From Dulcicalothrix desertica PCC 7102 (lineage in GTDB: Bacteria > Cyanobacteriota > Cyanobacteriia > Cyanobacteriales > Nostocaceae), in NCBI RefSeq assembly GCF_003991905.1, contig NZ_RSCL01000010.1:1-64000 (forward strand): DNA of 64,000 nt. Direction: 5' to 3'. The notes under the pieces are model-generated. The model was not told the DNA's origin, did not search any database, and was given only the letters and a program-made list of their open reading frames with translations. Below are positions 7,737 through 15,528 of the stretch, piece by piece. The stretch's first letter is position 1; the number at the start of each line of letters is the position of its first letter. The position numbers and the translations under genes are program-made.

Positions 7737-8324
7737 ATGTTATATATTACCCTAGCCATCATCGCAGTCACAGCCATAATAATCTACACACAGCGCAAAC
7801 AAATACAAAACTTATTAAAACCAACTACTAATAAAAAACTGGCGCCAGTAAATACCACTATATTTGATTTAAAGATAGGCGATATAATCCAGCACATGGG
7901 TATTGATTGGGTAGTCGAAGGTAGATTGACTTATCAAGAAGGCGCCTACTACTGGTACGAATATTTACTACAAGACAAAGATAAAATAGCCTGGTTATCA
8001 GTCGAAGAAGATGACCGTGTTGAAATTGCATTACTAGAACCAACAAACCAACTTGATGTAAGTAAAGACCCACCACCCGAATTAAACTTTGCAGGAGAAA
8101 TATATACACGTGTAGATTATGGTAAAGCCAGAATGACACGTACTGGTATAACGATGAAACGAAAAGCAGAAAAATGTCAATATTTTGACTATGAAAGTAC
8201 GGACGGAAAAATTTTATCAATTGAAATTTGGGATGGAGATATTGAGGTTTCTGTTGGAGAAAAAATTAGTCCTCGGTCACTAACAATATTACCTGGTGAT
8301 GGTAAAACCGTGTACCGTGATTAA
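7737..8324 (+). CDS. DUF4178 domain protein
   Basis: A single N-terminal membrane segment (residues about 2-17) precedes a DUF4178 domain. Its hallmarks are IGDIIQHMGIDWVVEGRLTY near residue 47, the YYWYEYLLQ strand, WLSVEEDD, and the closing ISIEIWDGDIEVSVGE-like end (about 160-175). DUF4178 proteins cluster with membrane spermidine-synthase-like proteins in many bacteria, and their biochemical role is unknown. It lies 83 bases after the synthase gene, separated by a repeat, and ends only 2 bases from the convergent glycosyltransferase gene. Confidence 0.8.
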   Translation: MLYITLAIIAVTAIIIYTQRKQIQNLLKPTTNKKLAPVNTTIFDLKIGDIIQHMGIDWVVEGRLTYQEGAYYWYEYLLQDKDKIAWLSVEEDDRVEIALLEPTNQLDVSKDPPPELNFAGEIYTRVDYGKARMTRTGITMKRKAEKCQYFDYESTDGKILSIEIWDGDIEVSVGEKISPRSLTILPGDGKTVYRD

Positions 8325-8326
8325 AC

Positions 8327-9484
8327 CTATAATTCAACTGCTCGACAAACCTGCAACACTTGCAACCATCTTTGTTGATGAATTTTGCTGTATCGTTTCC
8401 GCAATGGCTTACGTTCGTCAGCTTTTTTCTGGATATCAGAAACATTAATCACACGATTAACACCTAAATTATTAGGCGATTTAAATTTTTTCTTAAGATA
8501 CTCATACCAGTAGTCATGCTCTAGACCCATCCAAGACATTATTGGTTTAACTGCAATTTTCAAAAGCAATTTAATCAGAAATTGATATTGAAATAAGCTA
8601 ACAATTTGGGTGTAGTCTAATTTTATACCTTTATATACCAAGACTAAAGTACTCCAATAATCTCCGCAAGACTGGCTGGCTGCTGATAAATAAAAGCAAA
8701 AACTACTGGCAGACAAATCGTAAATGTAAGTAGGAATTTCTGGATGTCTTTGTTGGAAATCTGCCATAAACAGATTGTAAGACCTTTCCATTGACCGATA
8801 GTTACAAGACATACTTCCTCTTACCCGACGGTAACCAATCAAAAATTCTTGTACTACCCTAAACTTGTAATGTTCAGCAATACGCAAATAAATATCCCAA
8901 TCCTCACAACCTTGAGCATTATCTGCTCTGAGCTTACAATTGTAACCACCAACTTTTTCAAAACAAGATCGACGTATCAGAGGCACACTAGCACAGCCTA
9001 TAAAGTTGGTGTACACCAGAAGTGGGTAAACAGTTCCCTCTGCGCTATAAAAGTCTCTATGATATTCAGTATCAGGTATTCCATAGATTATATCATCCTC
9101 GTCAATGTTGACCGACCAGGCATAAACTAGTCCTACAGATGGGTCAGCTTCTAGCAAGCATTGCACTTCTTTTTCTAGTTTTTGGGGATACCAAATATCA
9201 TCGGCATCAATCGGTGCGATATACTCACCACTAGACTTTTCAATTGCTAAATTACGAGCTGCTGCTACCCCTGCATTTGACTGTTGCAAGAGTTTGACAC
9301 GACTGTCTTTCTGAACAAAAGATTTTAAAATATCGACAGTTCCATCAAGCGATCCGTCATTAACAACTAAAACTTCAATATTTGTGTACGTCTGAGTGAG
9401 GATAGAATCCAATGTTCGTTTAATAAAAGTCTCAGCATTGTAAGCCGGTATGATAACAGAAACTAAAGGAGATTCTTTTGTCAT
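8327..9484 (-). CDS. Family 2 glycosyltransferase
   Basis: The first ~230 residues are a GT-A fold of glycosyltransferase family 2. VSVIIPAYNAETFIKRTL is at the start, VVNDGSLDGT near residue 42, and the metal-binding DADD (APIDADDIWYP) near 92. The C-terminal ~150 residues are helical and basic without clear membrane segments. Such enzymes add sugars from nucleotide-sugar donors to polysaccharides or proteins; the acceptor is unknown. It stands alone, convergent with the DUF4178 gene. No GGCGCC lies inside it, so it may have been acquired. Confidence 0.88.
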   Translation of the reverse strand: MTKESPLVSVIIPAYNAETFIKRTLDSILTQTYTNIEVLVVNDGSLDGTVDILKSFVQKDSRVKLLQQSNAGVAAARNLAIEKSSGEYIAPIDADDIWYPQKLEKEVQCLLEADPSVGLVYAWSVNIDEDDIIYGIPDTEYHRDFYSAEGTVYPLLVYTNFIGCASVPLIRRSCFEKVGGYNCKLRADNAQGCEDWDIYLRIAEHYKFRVVQEFLIGYRRVRGSMSCNYRSMERSYNLFMADFQQRHPEIPTYIYDLSASSFCFYLSAASQSCGDYWSTLVLVYKGIKLDYTQIVSLFQYQFLIKLLLKIAVKPIMSWMGLEHDYWYEYLKKKFKSPNNLGVNRVINVSDIQKKADERKPLRKRYSKIHQQRWLQVLQVCRAVEL

Positions 9485-9518
9485 AGAAGTAACCTTTTAA
9501 CTATATCTAAAATAATAA

Positions 9519-9542
9519 GCTCGGTTCAGAATTAAACCGAGC
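9519..9542 (-). terminator. Terminator of the PDH E2 gene
   Basis: GCTCGGTT and AACCGAGC form an 8-bp stem. On the minus strand it is followed by TTATTATTTT. It lies 36 bases beyond the E2 stop codon. Confidence 0.75.
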
Positions 9543-9577
9543 CTTATAAATTAAAATTAGCGCTATGTTAAGTAATA

Positions 9578-10882
9578 TTACATAGTCAATGATTGTGTAT
9601 TAGTTTCAATGCACGATGCCAAGTCTTTTAAGAAGGCAGCTGCATGGGCGCCGTATATAATACGGTGGTCACAGGTAATATTGACTTGCATTTGCTGTTT
9701 GACACCGAACATACCGTCAGGGGTTGCTACAACTTGAGGACGTGAGGCGCCGATTGCTAGTATCGAACCAGTTCCAGGTGGTAAGATAGCGTCGAATGTA
9801 TCAACACCGAACATTCCTAAATTAGAAATGGTAAAGGTACCTGTACTATACTCATCGGGTTGAAGTTGTTTCGCACGCGCACGTTCTACCAAAGACTTCC
9901 AGTTACGTGATAGCGAATATATATCTATTTGGTCGGCGTTTTGCAAGACTGGTGTAATTAACCCACCATCGTCCATTGCAACCGCAACAGCTATATTAAT
10001 GCCAGAGTGATGCACAATTCCTGAGTCAGAATAACTAGCATTTAATAAAGGATGTTTTTGTAGTGTTACCGCTACAGCTTTCGCTAGCAGCGCGCTCATT
10101 GTCACACCTTTAGATTTAAGCTGTTTGTAGAGTTTGTCGAGAGCGTCGGTGGTGATAGTGTAGCCTACACGGAAAACTGGAACTGCCAAGCTAGCAACCA
10201 TACTCCTATTAACAGCGTTTTGCAACGTGTTAAATGGTGTTGTTGTTCCTGGCACTACTGAAACAGGTGCTGGTGGTGTTGGAGTTGGTTTTGCAGCTGG
10301 TGCTGGTGTGTAAACTGGTGTTTCAACACGAGCTACAGGAGCAACCACAGGAGCTGTTGTTGGAGCTTTGCCTGCAAGAGCTTCTATATCGGCAGCAATA
10401 ATACGACCGAAAGGACCACTACCAGTAGTAATTTTATCTAACTCGACTTTTAGCTCTTTTGCTAATTTCTTAGCGCGTGGTGACGCTACAACCCTACCTT
10501 CGCGATGGTTTGAGCCGTTAGAGTTTGCTGTTGAGGTTTGTGCAGTTGCAGTTGCACTGGCGCCCGAAGTTACAGCAACTGGTTGTGCAACAGGTTGTGG
10601 GGTTGATGTTGCTTGTGCTGCCGCAGTGGCAATTTCCGCTTCGGTTTCAACAATAAAAGCAATCGCTTCCCCAACAGGCGCCGAATCACCAGCTTGAACT
10701 ATGATATGGGCAAGGTATCCTTCATAAAAGGATTCCACATCCATATCAGCTTTATCAGACTCGACAACCACCACAGTTTCGCCTTTTTCCACTTTGTCAC
10801 CGGGTGATTTTGCCCAGGAAACAATCTTGCCTTCGGTCATGGTGGAACTAAGTGCGGGCATGAATACTTCGTAAATGCTCAT
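9578..10882 (-). CDS. pdhC: Dihydrolipoamide acetyltransferase, E2 of pyruvate dehydrogenase
   Basis: This 434-residue E2 makes acetyl-CoA from acetyl-lipoamide in the pyruvate dehydrogenase complex. Domains in order are: one lipoyl domain (residues about 3-77, lipoyl Lys in ESDKADMDVES), an Ala/Pro/Thr-rich linker, a peripheral-subunit-binding domain (ASPRAKKLAKELKVELDKI, about 133-170), a second Pro-rich linker, and the catalytic acyltransferase domain (about 215-434). The active-site motif reads DHRIIYG, with Tyr where most bacterial E2s have Asp (HRxxDG). To my knowledge this is the plastid/cyanobacterial form. It is monocistronic, with a terminator downstream. Confidence 0.92.
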   Translation of the reverse strand: MSIYEVFMPALSSTMTEGKIVSWAKSPGDKVEKGETVVVVESDKADMDVESFYEGYLAHIIVQAGDSAPVGEAIAFIVETEAEIATAAAQATSTPQPVAQPVAVTSGASATATAQTSTANSNGSNHREGRVVASPRAKKLAKELKVELDKITTGSGPFGRIIAADIEALAGKAPTTAPVVAPVARVETPVYTPAPAAKPTPTPPAPVSVVPGTTTPFNTLQNAVNRSMVASLAVPVFRVGYTITTDALDKLYKQLKSKGVTMSALLAKAVAVTLQKHPLLNASYSDSGIVHHSGINIAVAVAMDDGGLITPVLQNADQIDIYSLSRNWKSLVERARAKQLQPDEYSTGTFTISNLGMFGVDTFDAILPPGTGSILAIGASRPQVVATPDGMFGVKQQMQVNITCDHRIIYGAHAAAFLKDLASCIETNTQSLTM

Positions 10883-11127
10883 CTTGTGTGGTTAGGTTAA
10901 TCGATAAATTATAAATTGTGCCAAATCGAATTGTAGCTTGCTTCTTCGCACGAGGAACCATCTTAATAATGTTTATGTCTATAAATTTTGTATAAGCGTT
11001 CTTTCCTGACCTCTCTCCCCAAAGTGTGATTTATATATAAAAGTTATAAAACGACCGGAGGAAATGCTGTATATAGACTTAGAATGCAAAGTTGATAACT
11101 AAACCTTCTCACACACACGTTTTTGTT

Positions 11128-11619
11128 ATGTCGGCAAAGTCAAAGATAGTTTTTATTTTGATACTCAGTATCTTTGCCACAATCAGCGCTAGCGTTGTTT
11201 TTAACAATTCTAATTCATCCTCACTGATTTACACCAATCAGAACGCACAAGCGCAACAACCCCCTGTGGCAATAGAAGCTGACATTGCAGCTAATCCGGA
11301 ACGCGCAAAATATAAAAAGATACCTTTAGAAAGTATCAAATCCGCGCTCCAAGGTTCAGACCCAGCATCGCTAGCAATGGAAGCATTTGATACAAATGGC
11401 ATTGAGGGTAAACCCCGAAAAGTCGAGGTCGCTTACCCACAACCCAATCAAGCTTTAGTAACAATTACTCAAAACGACCTAGTTAAAAACTCTCGTGATA
11501 CAGTTCGCTACCGCGTCGAACTCAGCACTTTTGGACGCACAATACTCGCTACCTCTCCTCCTATGTGGCAAATAGTCTGGGTGGGAAAACGAAATAGCAA
11601 CGAAAATAGTGCTGAGTAG
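11128..11619 (+). CDS. Secreted hypothetical protein
   Basis: The ATG at 11128 is preferred over an upstream TTG because it places a lysine pair directly before a hydrophobic signal or anchor segment (about residues 6-25). The 163-residue product has a polar linker and a C-terminal domain with a Tyr-Arg-Val-Glu-Leu strand and PPMWQIVWVGKR near the end. It resembles small exported proteins of unknown function found across filamentous cyanobacteria. The last codons (Ser-Ala-Glu-stop) come from the AGTGCTGAGTAG repeat that begins here, so the original C-terminus may have been replaced. Confidence 0.7.
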   Translation: MSAKSKIVFILILSIFATISASVVFNNSNSSSLIYTNQNAQAQQPPVAIEADIAANPERAKYKKIPLESIKSALQGSDPASLAMEAFDTNGIEGKPRKVEVAYPQPNQALVTITQNDLVKNSRDTVRYRVELSTFGRTILATSPPMWQIVWVGKRNSNENSAE

Positions 11620-11743
11620 AAAGTGCTGAGTGCTGAGTAAAGTGCTGAGTAGAAAGTGCTGAGTGCTGAGTAATATCCTTAATTCCTAACTCCTAACTCC
11701 TAACTCCTAACCCTACTCAGCACTCAGCACTCAGCACTTTTCA
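11607..11743. repeat. AGTGCTGAGT tandem repeat array with inverted arm
   Basis: Multiple AGTGCTGAGT units, TCCTAACTCC units, then inverted ACTCAGCACTCAGCACT units fill the gap between convergent genes. The array can fold into a long hairpin. A close relative lies at 21653-21783. The first unit supplies the stop of the upstream gene. Confidence 0.9.
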
Positions 11744-11748
11744 CTCTC

Positions 11749-12216
11749 TTAGATGTCTCCGCGAATTTCTTCAACGACTCCATCACGGATGACTACTTCG
11801 ACTTGTAACTTACTAATTAAGTTGTCTCCTGGTTCAACACGGAAGAAACCTTCCATTTGGAATTGATTTACTTCTTGGTCGAGTTCTAATAACTGAACCT
11901 GTTGGAGATTTTGCAAGCTTTGGTTCTTTTGTTCTAGCAGTTCACTTTTCTTTTCGTTGACTTGCGCTTGGATATTATCTATTTGCTGTAAGGTTTGTGG
12001 TCCGGGTGGTTGCAAACCTTGTTTTTGAATTTCTGCTATTGCCCGCTGTCCTTGAACATCGAGTTGTTGTAGCTGTTGGTCAATTTGGATTATTTGACCC
12101 TGAAGTTGCTGCTGTACTTCTTCTTTCCAAAGCGTAGTAACAATCGCTTTGACGTTGACAGCACGCTTTAATAGTAGTTGCTTGGAGACATCCATAAAGT
12201 TTTCACGTTCACTCAT
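11749..12216 (-). CDS. YlqD family protein
   Basis: The 155-residue protein matches the YlqD family: an N-terminal VSKQLLLKRAVNVKAIVT strand-helix, a long glutamine-rich coiled coil (about residues 30-115), and a C-terminal small domain (FFRVEPGDNLISKLQVEVVIRDGVV). Its function is unknown. The ATG overlaps the stop of the acyl-CoA synthetase remnant as TAATG. This shows that the two genes were once translationally coupled, the synthetase being upstream. With that gene destroyed, YlqD may now depend on another promoter. Confidence 0.82.
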   Translation of the reverse strand: MSERENFMDVSKQLLLKRAVNVKAIVTTLWKEEVQQQLQGQIIQIDQQLQQLDVQGQRAIAEIQKQGLQPPGPQTLQQIDNIQAQVNEKKSELLEQKNQSLQNLQQVQLLELDQEVNQFQMEGFFRVEPGDNLISKLQVEVVIRDGVVEEIRGDI

Positions 12217-12915
12217 TAGTTAACAGTTGTGGAGGTGAGGGCGAACATGTTGTTAATCGTATCGCCTGGGACGTTCGATTACAACTAATTGCGCCTCACC
12301 TTCAATGTTTGTGTCATTAAACCATTTTCTGTCGAAAATGGCTCTAAAATTAACCGTGCAGGCGCCTATACGGTCGTCCGGACGGAACGCCAGGACGATT
12401 TTGCACCTCTCGGTTAAGTTCTCGACGAAATAAATCCAGGATTATTTTACTCTCCAAGTTTATTTTTTGGCTGCCTGCCAGTGTAACATTGTCTTTTTGT
12501 ATACATAGCTTAAGGCGCCATTAAGAACGTAAAACTGCATCCTCAATTGGTTGTGGCTCTATTGTTCTCACGATTTGTTAATACAATAGTATCTTTTGCA
12601 CGTCCGGTTAAAATCAGGTCGTTAGCATCGCATCAACAGCACCTGCCATCATAATTCCTTGGTCAGCTATCAACCAACGCGGAGAATTATCTGCTATTAA
12701 AGCACTTTTATCACCTGGTCCCATCAAGAAAGCCTGTAAACTAGCCGCAAAACACTGAACTTTTTGATTTAATTGAGTGTAAGTTAAAACAACTTTTGGT
12801 TTCGCATGAAGGTCATTAACTGCCACCACATGCCTAACATCGCTTTGCTACTTCACGCCATATTTCGCTTAGTCTCTTAACACCTGAATAATCGAGCAAA
12901 TGCCGAGCGTTTGTC
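12216..12915 (-). pseudogene. Collapsed acyl-ACP/long-chain acyl-CoA synthetase gene
   Basis: Pieces of an AMP-binding acyl-CoA/ACP synthetase lie in order on the minus strand. First comes YSGVKRLSEIWREVAKRC (about 12895-12840). After a stop and frame change, VVLTYTQLNQKVQCFAASL and ALIADNSPRWLIADQGIMMAG follow (12829-12614). Directly joined is DLILTGRAKDTIVLTN, then IEPQPIEDAVLRS in another frame. LFRRELNREVQNRPG comes next, and finally ILEPFSTENGLMTQTLKVRR up to the YlqD start. The family is normally about 650 residues. The whole middle is deleted and at least three frameshifts are present. The recognisable motifs make the identity firm; whether the specificity was ACP or CoA is inferred. 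Confidence 0.88.
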
Positions 12916-13328
12916 AGCTCGCACAAAATACAGTTCTCCAAGAAATTTGGGATATTATATGTTTTTGCCATAACCACCTCACCCTACTATTACCTAAAAA
13001 TTTAATTAATACTGTTTCCAGCATATTCCGCATCAGAGACAGCATAACTTACTCAAAAAGACACAACTTTCTTACATTGACTTTTCCACATCAAAATAAA
13101 TTCACCTATTGATTAAACTCTATGTTGTGTTAGGCTTATATAAACAAACAGTGATGCTTCAAAACCCGCTTTCAAAAAAGAGACGGGTTTTTGCCCTCTG
13201 AACGACCGCAGCGCACATCTATTTTAAATTTTGAATTTTAGGCCTTGAGTTGTTTTTAATCCAAGGTCTAAAACCTAAAATGTAAAATTCACACAGCCTA
13301 CTACGATTCATTAAGAGGTAAACCAGAC
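12916..13328. other. Intergenic region before small membrane-protein gene
   Basis: No supported gene is present. A short plus-strand frame at 12900-13112 has no coding signature. The region holds the hairpin terminator at 13162 and an imperfect AT-rich inverted repeat (about 13218-13290, TTTTAGG...CCTAAAA). The promoter of the gene at 13329 must lie here or further upstream. Confidence 0.5.
13162..13192 (+). terminator. Rho-independent terminator
   Basis: AAACCCG (13162-13168) pairs with CGGGTTT (13184-13190) and is followed by further T residues. No gene is evident immediately upstream, so it may end a short transcript of unknown nature. Confidence 0.6.
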
Positions 13329-13586
13329 ATGAATTCAATAGATATCATATTACTAACTTTGGTCAGCACAATTACCTGCCTTGTGTTGCCGCGAATGGTT
13401 TCAATGATTTTGGCTCTTGGCAATCAATCAATAAAACAAAGTCGAGTTCTTGTTCTTCAAAAAGAAAAACAAAAGCATAAACCAAAGGTTAGTAGTTTTC
13501 CATTCTGTGCTACTTATACCTTGAAAACCACTCCATCATGTAAATTCAGCCCGCACTTCTGCGAGAGATGTTCTCCAAATTTGTAG
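13329..13586 (+). CDS. Small single-span membrane protein (paralogue 1)
   Basis: The ATG follows AAGAGGTAAACC. Residues about 5-30 (IILLTLVSTITCLVLPRMV) form a membrane helix, followed by a basic tail. The 85-residue frame ends 12 bases before a strong terminator, supporting a real short gene, although the Cys-rich last 40 residues could be frame-shifted tail. The spacing of LLTL-S-T-C-VLP matches the protein at 13785, so the two are diverged tandem paralogues. The family was not recognised. Confidence 0.55.
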   Translation: MNSIDIILLTLVSTITCLVLPRMVSMILALGNQSIKQSRVLVLQKEKQKHKPKVSSFPFCATYTLKTTPSCKFSPHFCERCSPNL

Positions 13587-13598
13587 AACAACTTGATG

Positions 13599-13634
13599 GG
13601 GAGATTGCCTACAAGGGGCAGTATCTCCCTTTTT
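13599..13634 (+). terminator. Rho-independent terminator
   Basis: GGGAGAT (13599-13605) with GCC pairs with GGC and ATCTCCC (13623-13629) and is followed by TTTTT. It ends the small gene at 13329. Confidence 0.85.
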
Positions 13635-13784
13635 AATATTATTTTGATTTATGTTTACAAAACTTTATGTTAAATCAAACTTATAGTTATCAGAAGAAAT
13701 TCCAAACATTCAATTGAATACATATTAGTCAATATGCTGCACACTTAATAAATAGAACCAATTATAAAAAAAAGGGGGAAGGCT

Positions 13785-13961
13785 TTGAATTTGACAGAGG
13801 GTTTACTCCTAACACTCTTTAGTGCAACTGTTTGCATCGTATTACCAAAGTTGCTGTCAACGCTACTCACTGACAGAGCAGAGAAAATAAAACCACCTTT
13901 AACAGAAACATTATCAGAGGCGCCTAGTCAAGAAGTACCCACCCTACTTCCTGAAAGTTAA
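13785..13961 (+). CDS. Small single-span membrane protein (paralogue 2)
   Basis: The TTG start follows AAGGGGGAAGG, a very strong ribosome site. The 58-residue product has one membrane helix (LLLTLFSATVCIVLPKLLS, residues about 7-25) and a polar, proline-rich tail ending in LLPES. The helix shares the LLTL.S.T.C.VLP pattern with the protein at 13329. A strong terminator follows 45 bases later. A small ORF bounded by ribosome site and terminator, with a paralogue next door, is very likely expressed. Its function is unknown. Confidence 0.6.
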   Translation: MNLTEGLLLTLFSATVCIVLPKLLSTLLTDRAEKIKPPLTETLSEAPSQEVPTLLPES

Positions 13962-14005
13962 ACATCTATTTCCCATAAATACACAGCTAGTTCAAATCGA
14001 TACAT

Positions 14006-14033
14006 AACCCGGTTCACATATAACCGGGTTTTT
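14006..14033 (+). terminator. Rho-independent terminator
   Basis: AACCCGGTT (14006-14014) and AACCGGGTT (14022-14030) form a 9-bp stem with a 7-base loop, followed by TTT. It ends the small gene at 13785. Confidence 0.88.
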
Positions 14034-14038
14034 ACATT

Positions 14039-14133
14039 ATGTCCGGTTACGTAACCTTAATAAAATCATCGTAGAGACGCGATTGAAAGAATGTCTCTAC
14101 ATTGTCGGTAATTATGGGTAATCAACCGGACAT
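14039..14133. mobile_element. MITE-like element, 95 bp
   Basis: The ends ATGTCCGGTT (14039) and AACCGGACAT (ending 14133) are perfect inverted repeats, and the core carries GTAGAGACG...GTCTCTAC. A second element with the same end and core lies at 60288-60370. It encodes nothing. The structure fits a miniature inverted-repeat element mobilised in trans. Confidence 0.7.
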
Positions 14134-14284
14134 GATATTACATAAGAAAATCTCCATAACCCTATCATTTATTGCCGAGCCAAGCAGTATCAAAAGTATA
14201 GAGAAAATTTTACAAGATGATAAACGGCGCCTCTATTACAGCAATTTTCACCTGTTTGAAGCACACCTGGGAATTGTCACATTT

Positions 14285-14312
14285 GTAGAAACGTTACATG
14301 TAACGTCTCTAC
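14285..14312. repeat. Palindromic repeat GTAGAGACG family
   Basis: GTAGAAACGTTACA and TGTAACGTCTCTAC form a 28-bp near-perfect palindrome. The 41386-41413 copy is identical except for one base. Confidence 0.8.
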
Positions 14313-14380
14313 ATGTGGTATTTGCTAAAAATTGAAGCATGACTCTATATCACTGCATCTGGTGACTCAATTATAAAACC

Positions 14381-14854
14381 ATGACCGTAGCTCTCGATGC
14401 ACAGGAGTGTAATCGCTTGCGGAGCAGTCAAAGTCTTTGGCTGCAACTTGGTGTTGAAAAGCGGGTATAAGCGTTACAACAATGGAAGCAAGAGATATTG
14501 GCGTTGCATGATCAACTTGTTTCGGCTTTGGTTGATGATACAGGAAGATTGTCAATTTCTAATCTAGAAGTAGATTCTTTTCTCAGTAGTATCGATAGAT
14601 GGTCTCAATTAGCACCGAAGATATTGCAAGAAACTCTCAAAGATACGTCGATTCCCTTTATTCAATTGCAACAAACAACAGTACCCTATCAACTGGTCGG
14701 GGTAATTAGTCCTTGGAATTTTCCTCTGTTACTATCCACTATTGATGCAATTCCTGCTTTATTGGCTGGTTGTGCTGTAATTATTAAACGGGCAGCTGCT
14801 TCTACAGTCATGTTATCGATACCTATTATTTTTGACATGTTAAATTTTATTTGA
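14381..14854 (+). pseudogene. Aldehyde dehydrogenase N-terminal remnant
   Basis: From the ATG at 14381 the frame reads MTVALDAQECNRLRSSQ, hits an in-frame TAA at codon 30, and continues in the same frame as ALQQWKQEILALHDQL. It runs through to VGVISPWNFPLLLSTIDAIPALLAGCAVIIK, the NAD-binding segment of the aldehyde dehydrogenase superfamily. The homology ends shortly after, at 14854. About 150 of some 450-500 residues remain and the catalytic Cys/Glu domain is missing. Neighbouring DNA is also decayed. Confidence 0.85.
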
Positions 14855-14923
14855 GTTTAAATAGTAACTAAAAAAGTGAAATGATTTGAATTATAGGTAA
14901 ATATAACATTCAAGATAAATATT

Positions 14924-15043
14924 GGCAACGGATGATAAACGGATGTAACGGATGAGTAATTGTTTATAAAAAAAACTAAAAAACTCAACTCTATACTTAT
15001 TAAATAAAATCAATCATCCGTTACATCCGTTGTATCCGTTGCC
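14924..15043. repeat. Inverted pair of 9-bp tandem repeats (ATCCGTTAC family)
   Basis: GCAACGGATGATAAACGGATG and CATCCGTTACATCCGTTG face each other, with a GCCAACG/CGTTGGC-like outer edge. The right arm extends into the 3' end of the GNAT gene and encodes its last residues. Confidence 0.85.
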
Positions 15044-15528
15044 AGCGTTTTCTCTAGTAAGGCACATGGTATTGTTACATTAGAACGCAAGCGATGTGAT
15101 GAGTATTTTATAAATTTATAACCATTTGCTTTGTAGAAAGGAAGAGCAGTTATCGATGCTGATATTTGTAGCTTTGTGAAGTTATGAGCTAGTGCTTCGT
15201 TTTCTGCTGCTTTAAGTAGCTGTTTCCCTACTCCTTGACGTGTATAGTCAGGATGAACATAAACAGCACTGATATCTCCATTTTTATCAAAAGCGGAAAA
15301 ACCTGTTATTATGCCATTTTCATCTTCTGCAACAAATTGTACTTCATATCTGGCGCCATTTATTATATATTGACGAAGTGTTTCGGGGTTTAAATGACCC
15401 ACCCAAGCTTCTATTTGCTCTTGAGTATAGTCCACTGCACAAAGTTGACGCACTGAGTTAACGTGAATATGATGCATTTTTTCTGCATCTTCGGGTCGAG
15501 CTAAACGAACTGTAATTTGAAGAACCAT
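15010..15528 (-). CDS. GNAT family N-acetyltransferase
   Basis: The 172-residue protein is a GNAT acetyltransferase. The acetyl-CoA-binding motif A is VYVHPDYTRQGVGKQLLKAAENEA (about residues 90-113), and motif B ends in LPFYKANGYKFIK. The substrate is unknown. Its ATG overlaps the recQ stop as TAATG, so the two are translationally coupled. The C-terminal ATDTTDVTDD is encoded by the intergenic ATCCGTTAC repeat, so it is an add-on rather than part of the fold. Confidence 0.9.
   Translation of the reverse strand: MVLQITVRLARPEDAEKMHHIHVNSVRQLCAVDYTQEQIEAWVGHLNPETLRQYIINGARYEVQFVAEDENGIITGFSAFDKNGDISAVYVHPDYTRQGVGKQLLKAAENEALAHNFTKLQISASITALPFYKANGYKFIKYSSHRLRSNVTIPCALLEKTLATDTTDVTDD

Noticed and set aside
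12900-13112. 70-residue plus-strand ORF
   Set aside because: It opposes the N-terminal remnant of the acyl-CoA synthetase and has no ribosome site or recognisable composition.
14102-14335. 77-residue plus-strand ORF
   Set aside because: It begins inside the MITE and reads through a palindromic repeat; no ribosome site and no coding pattern.
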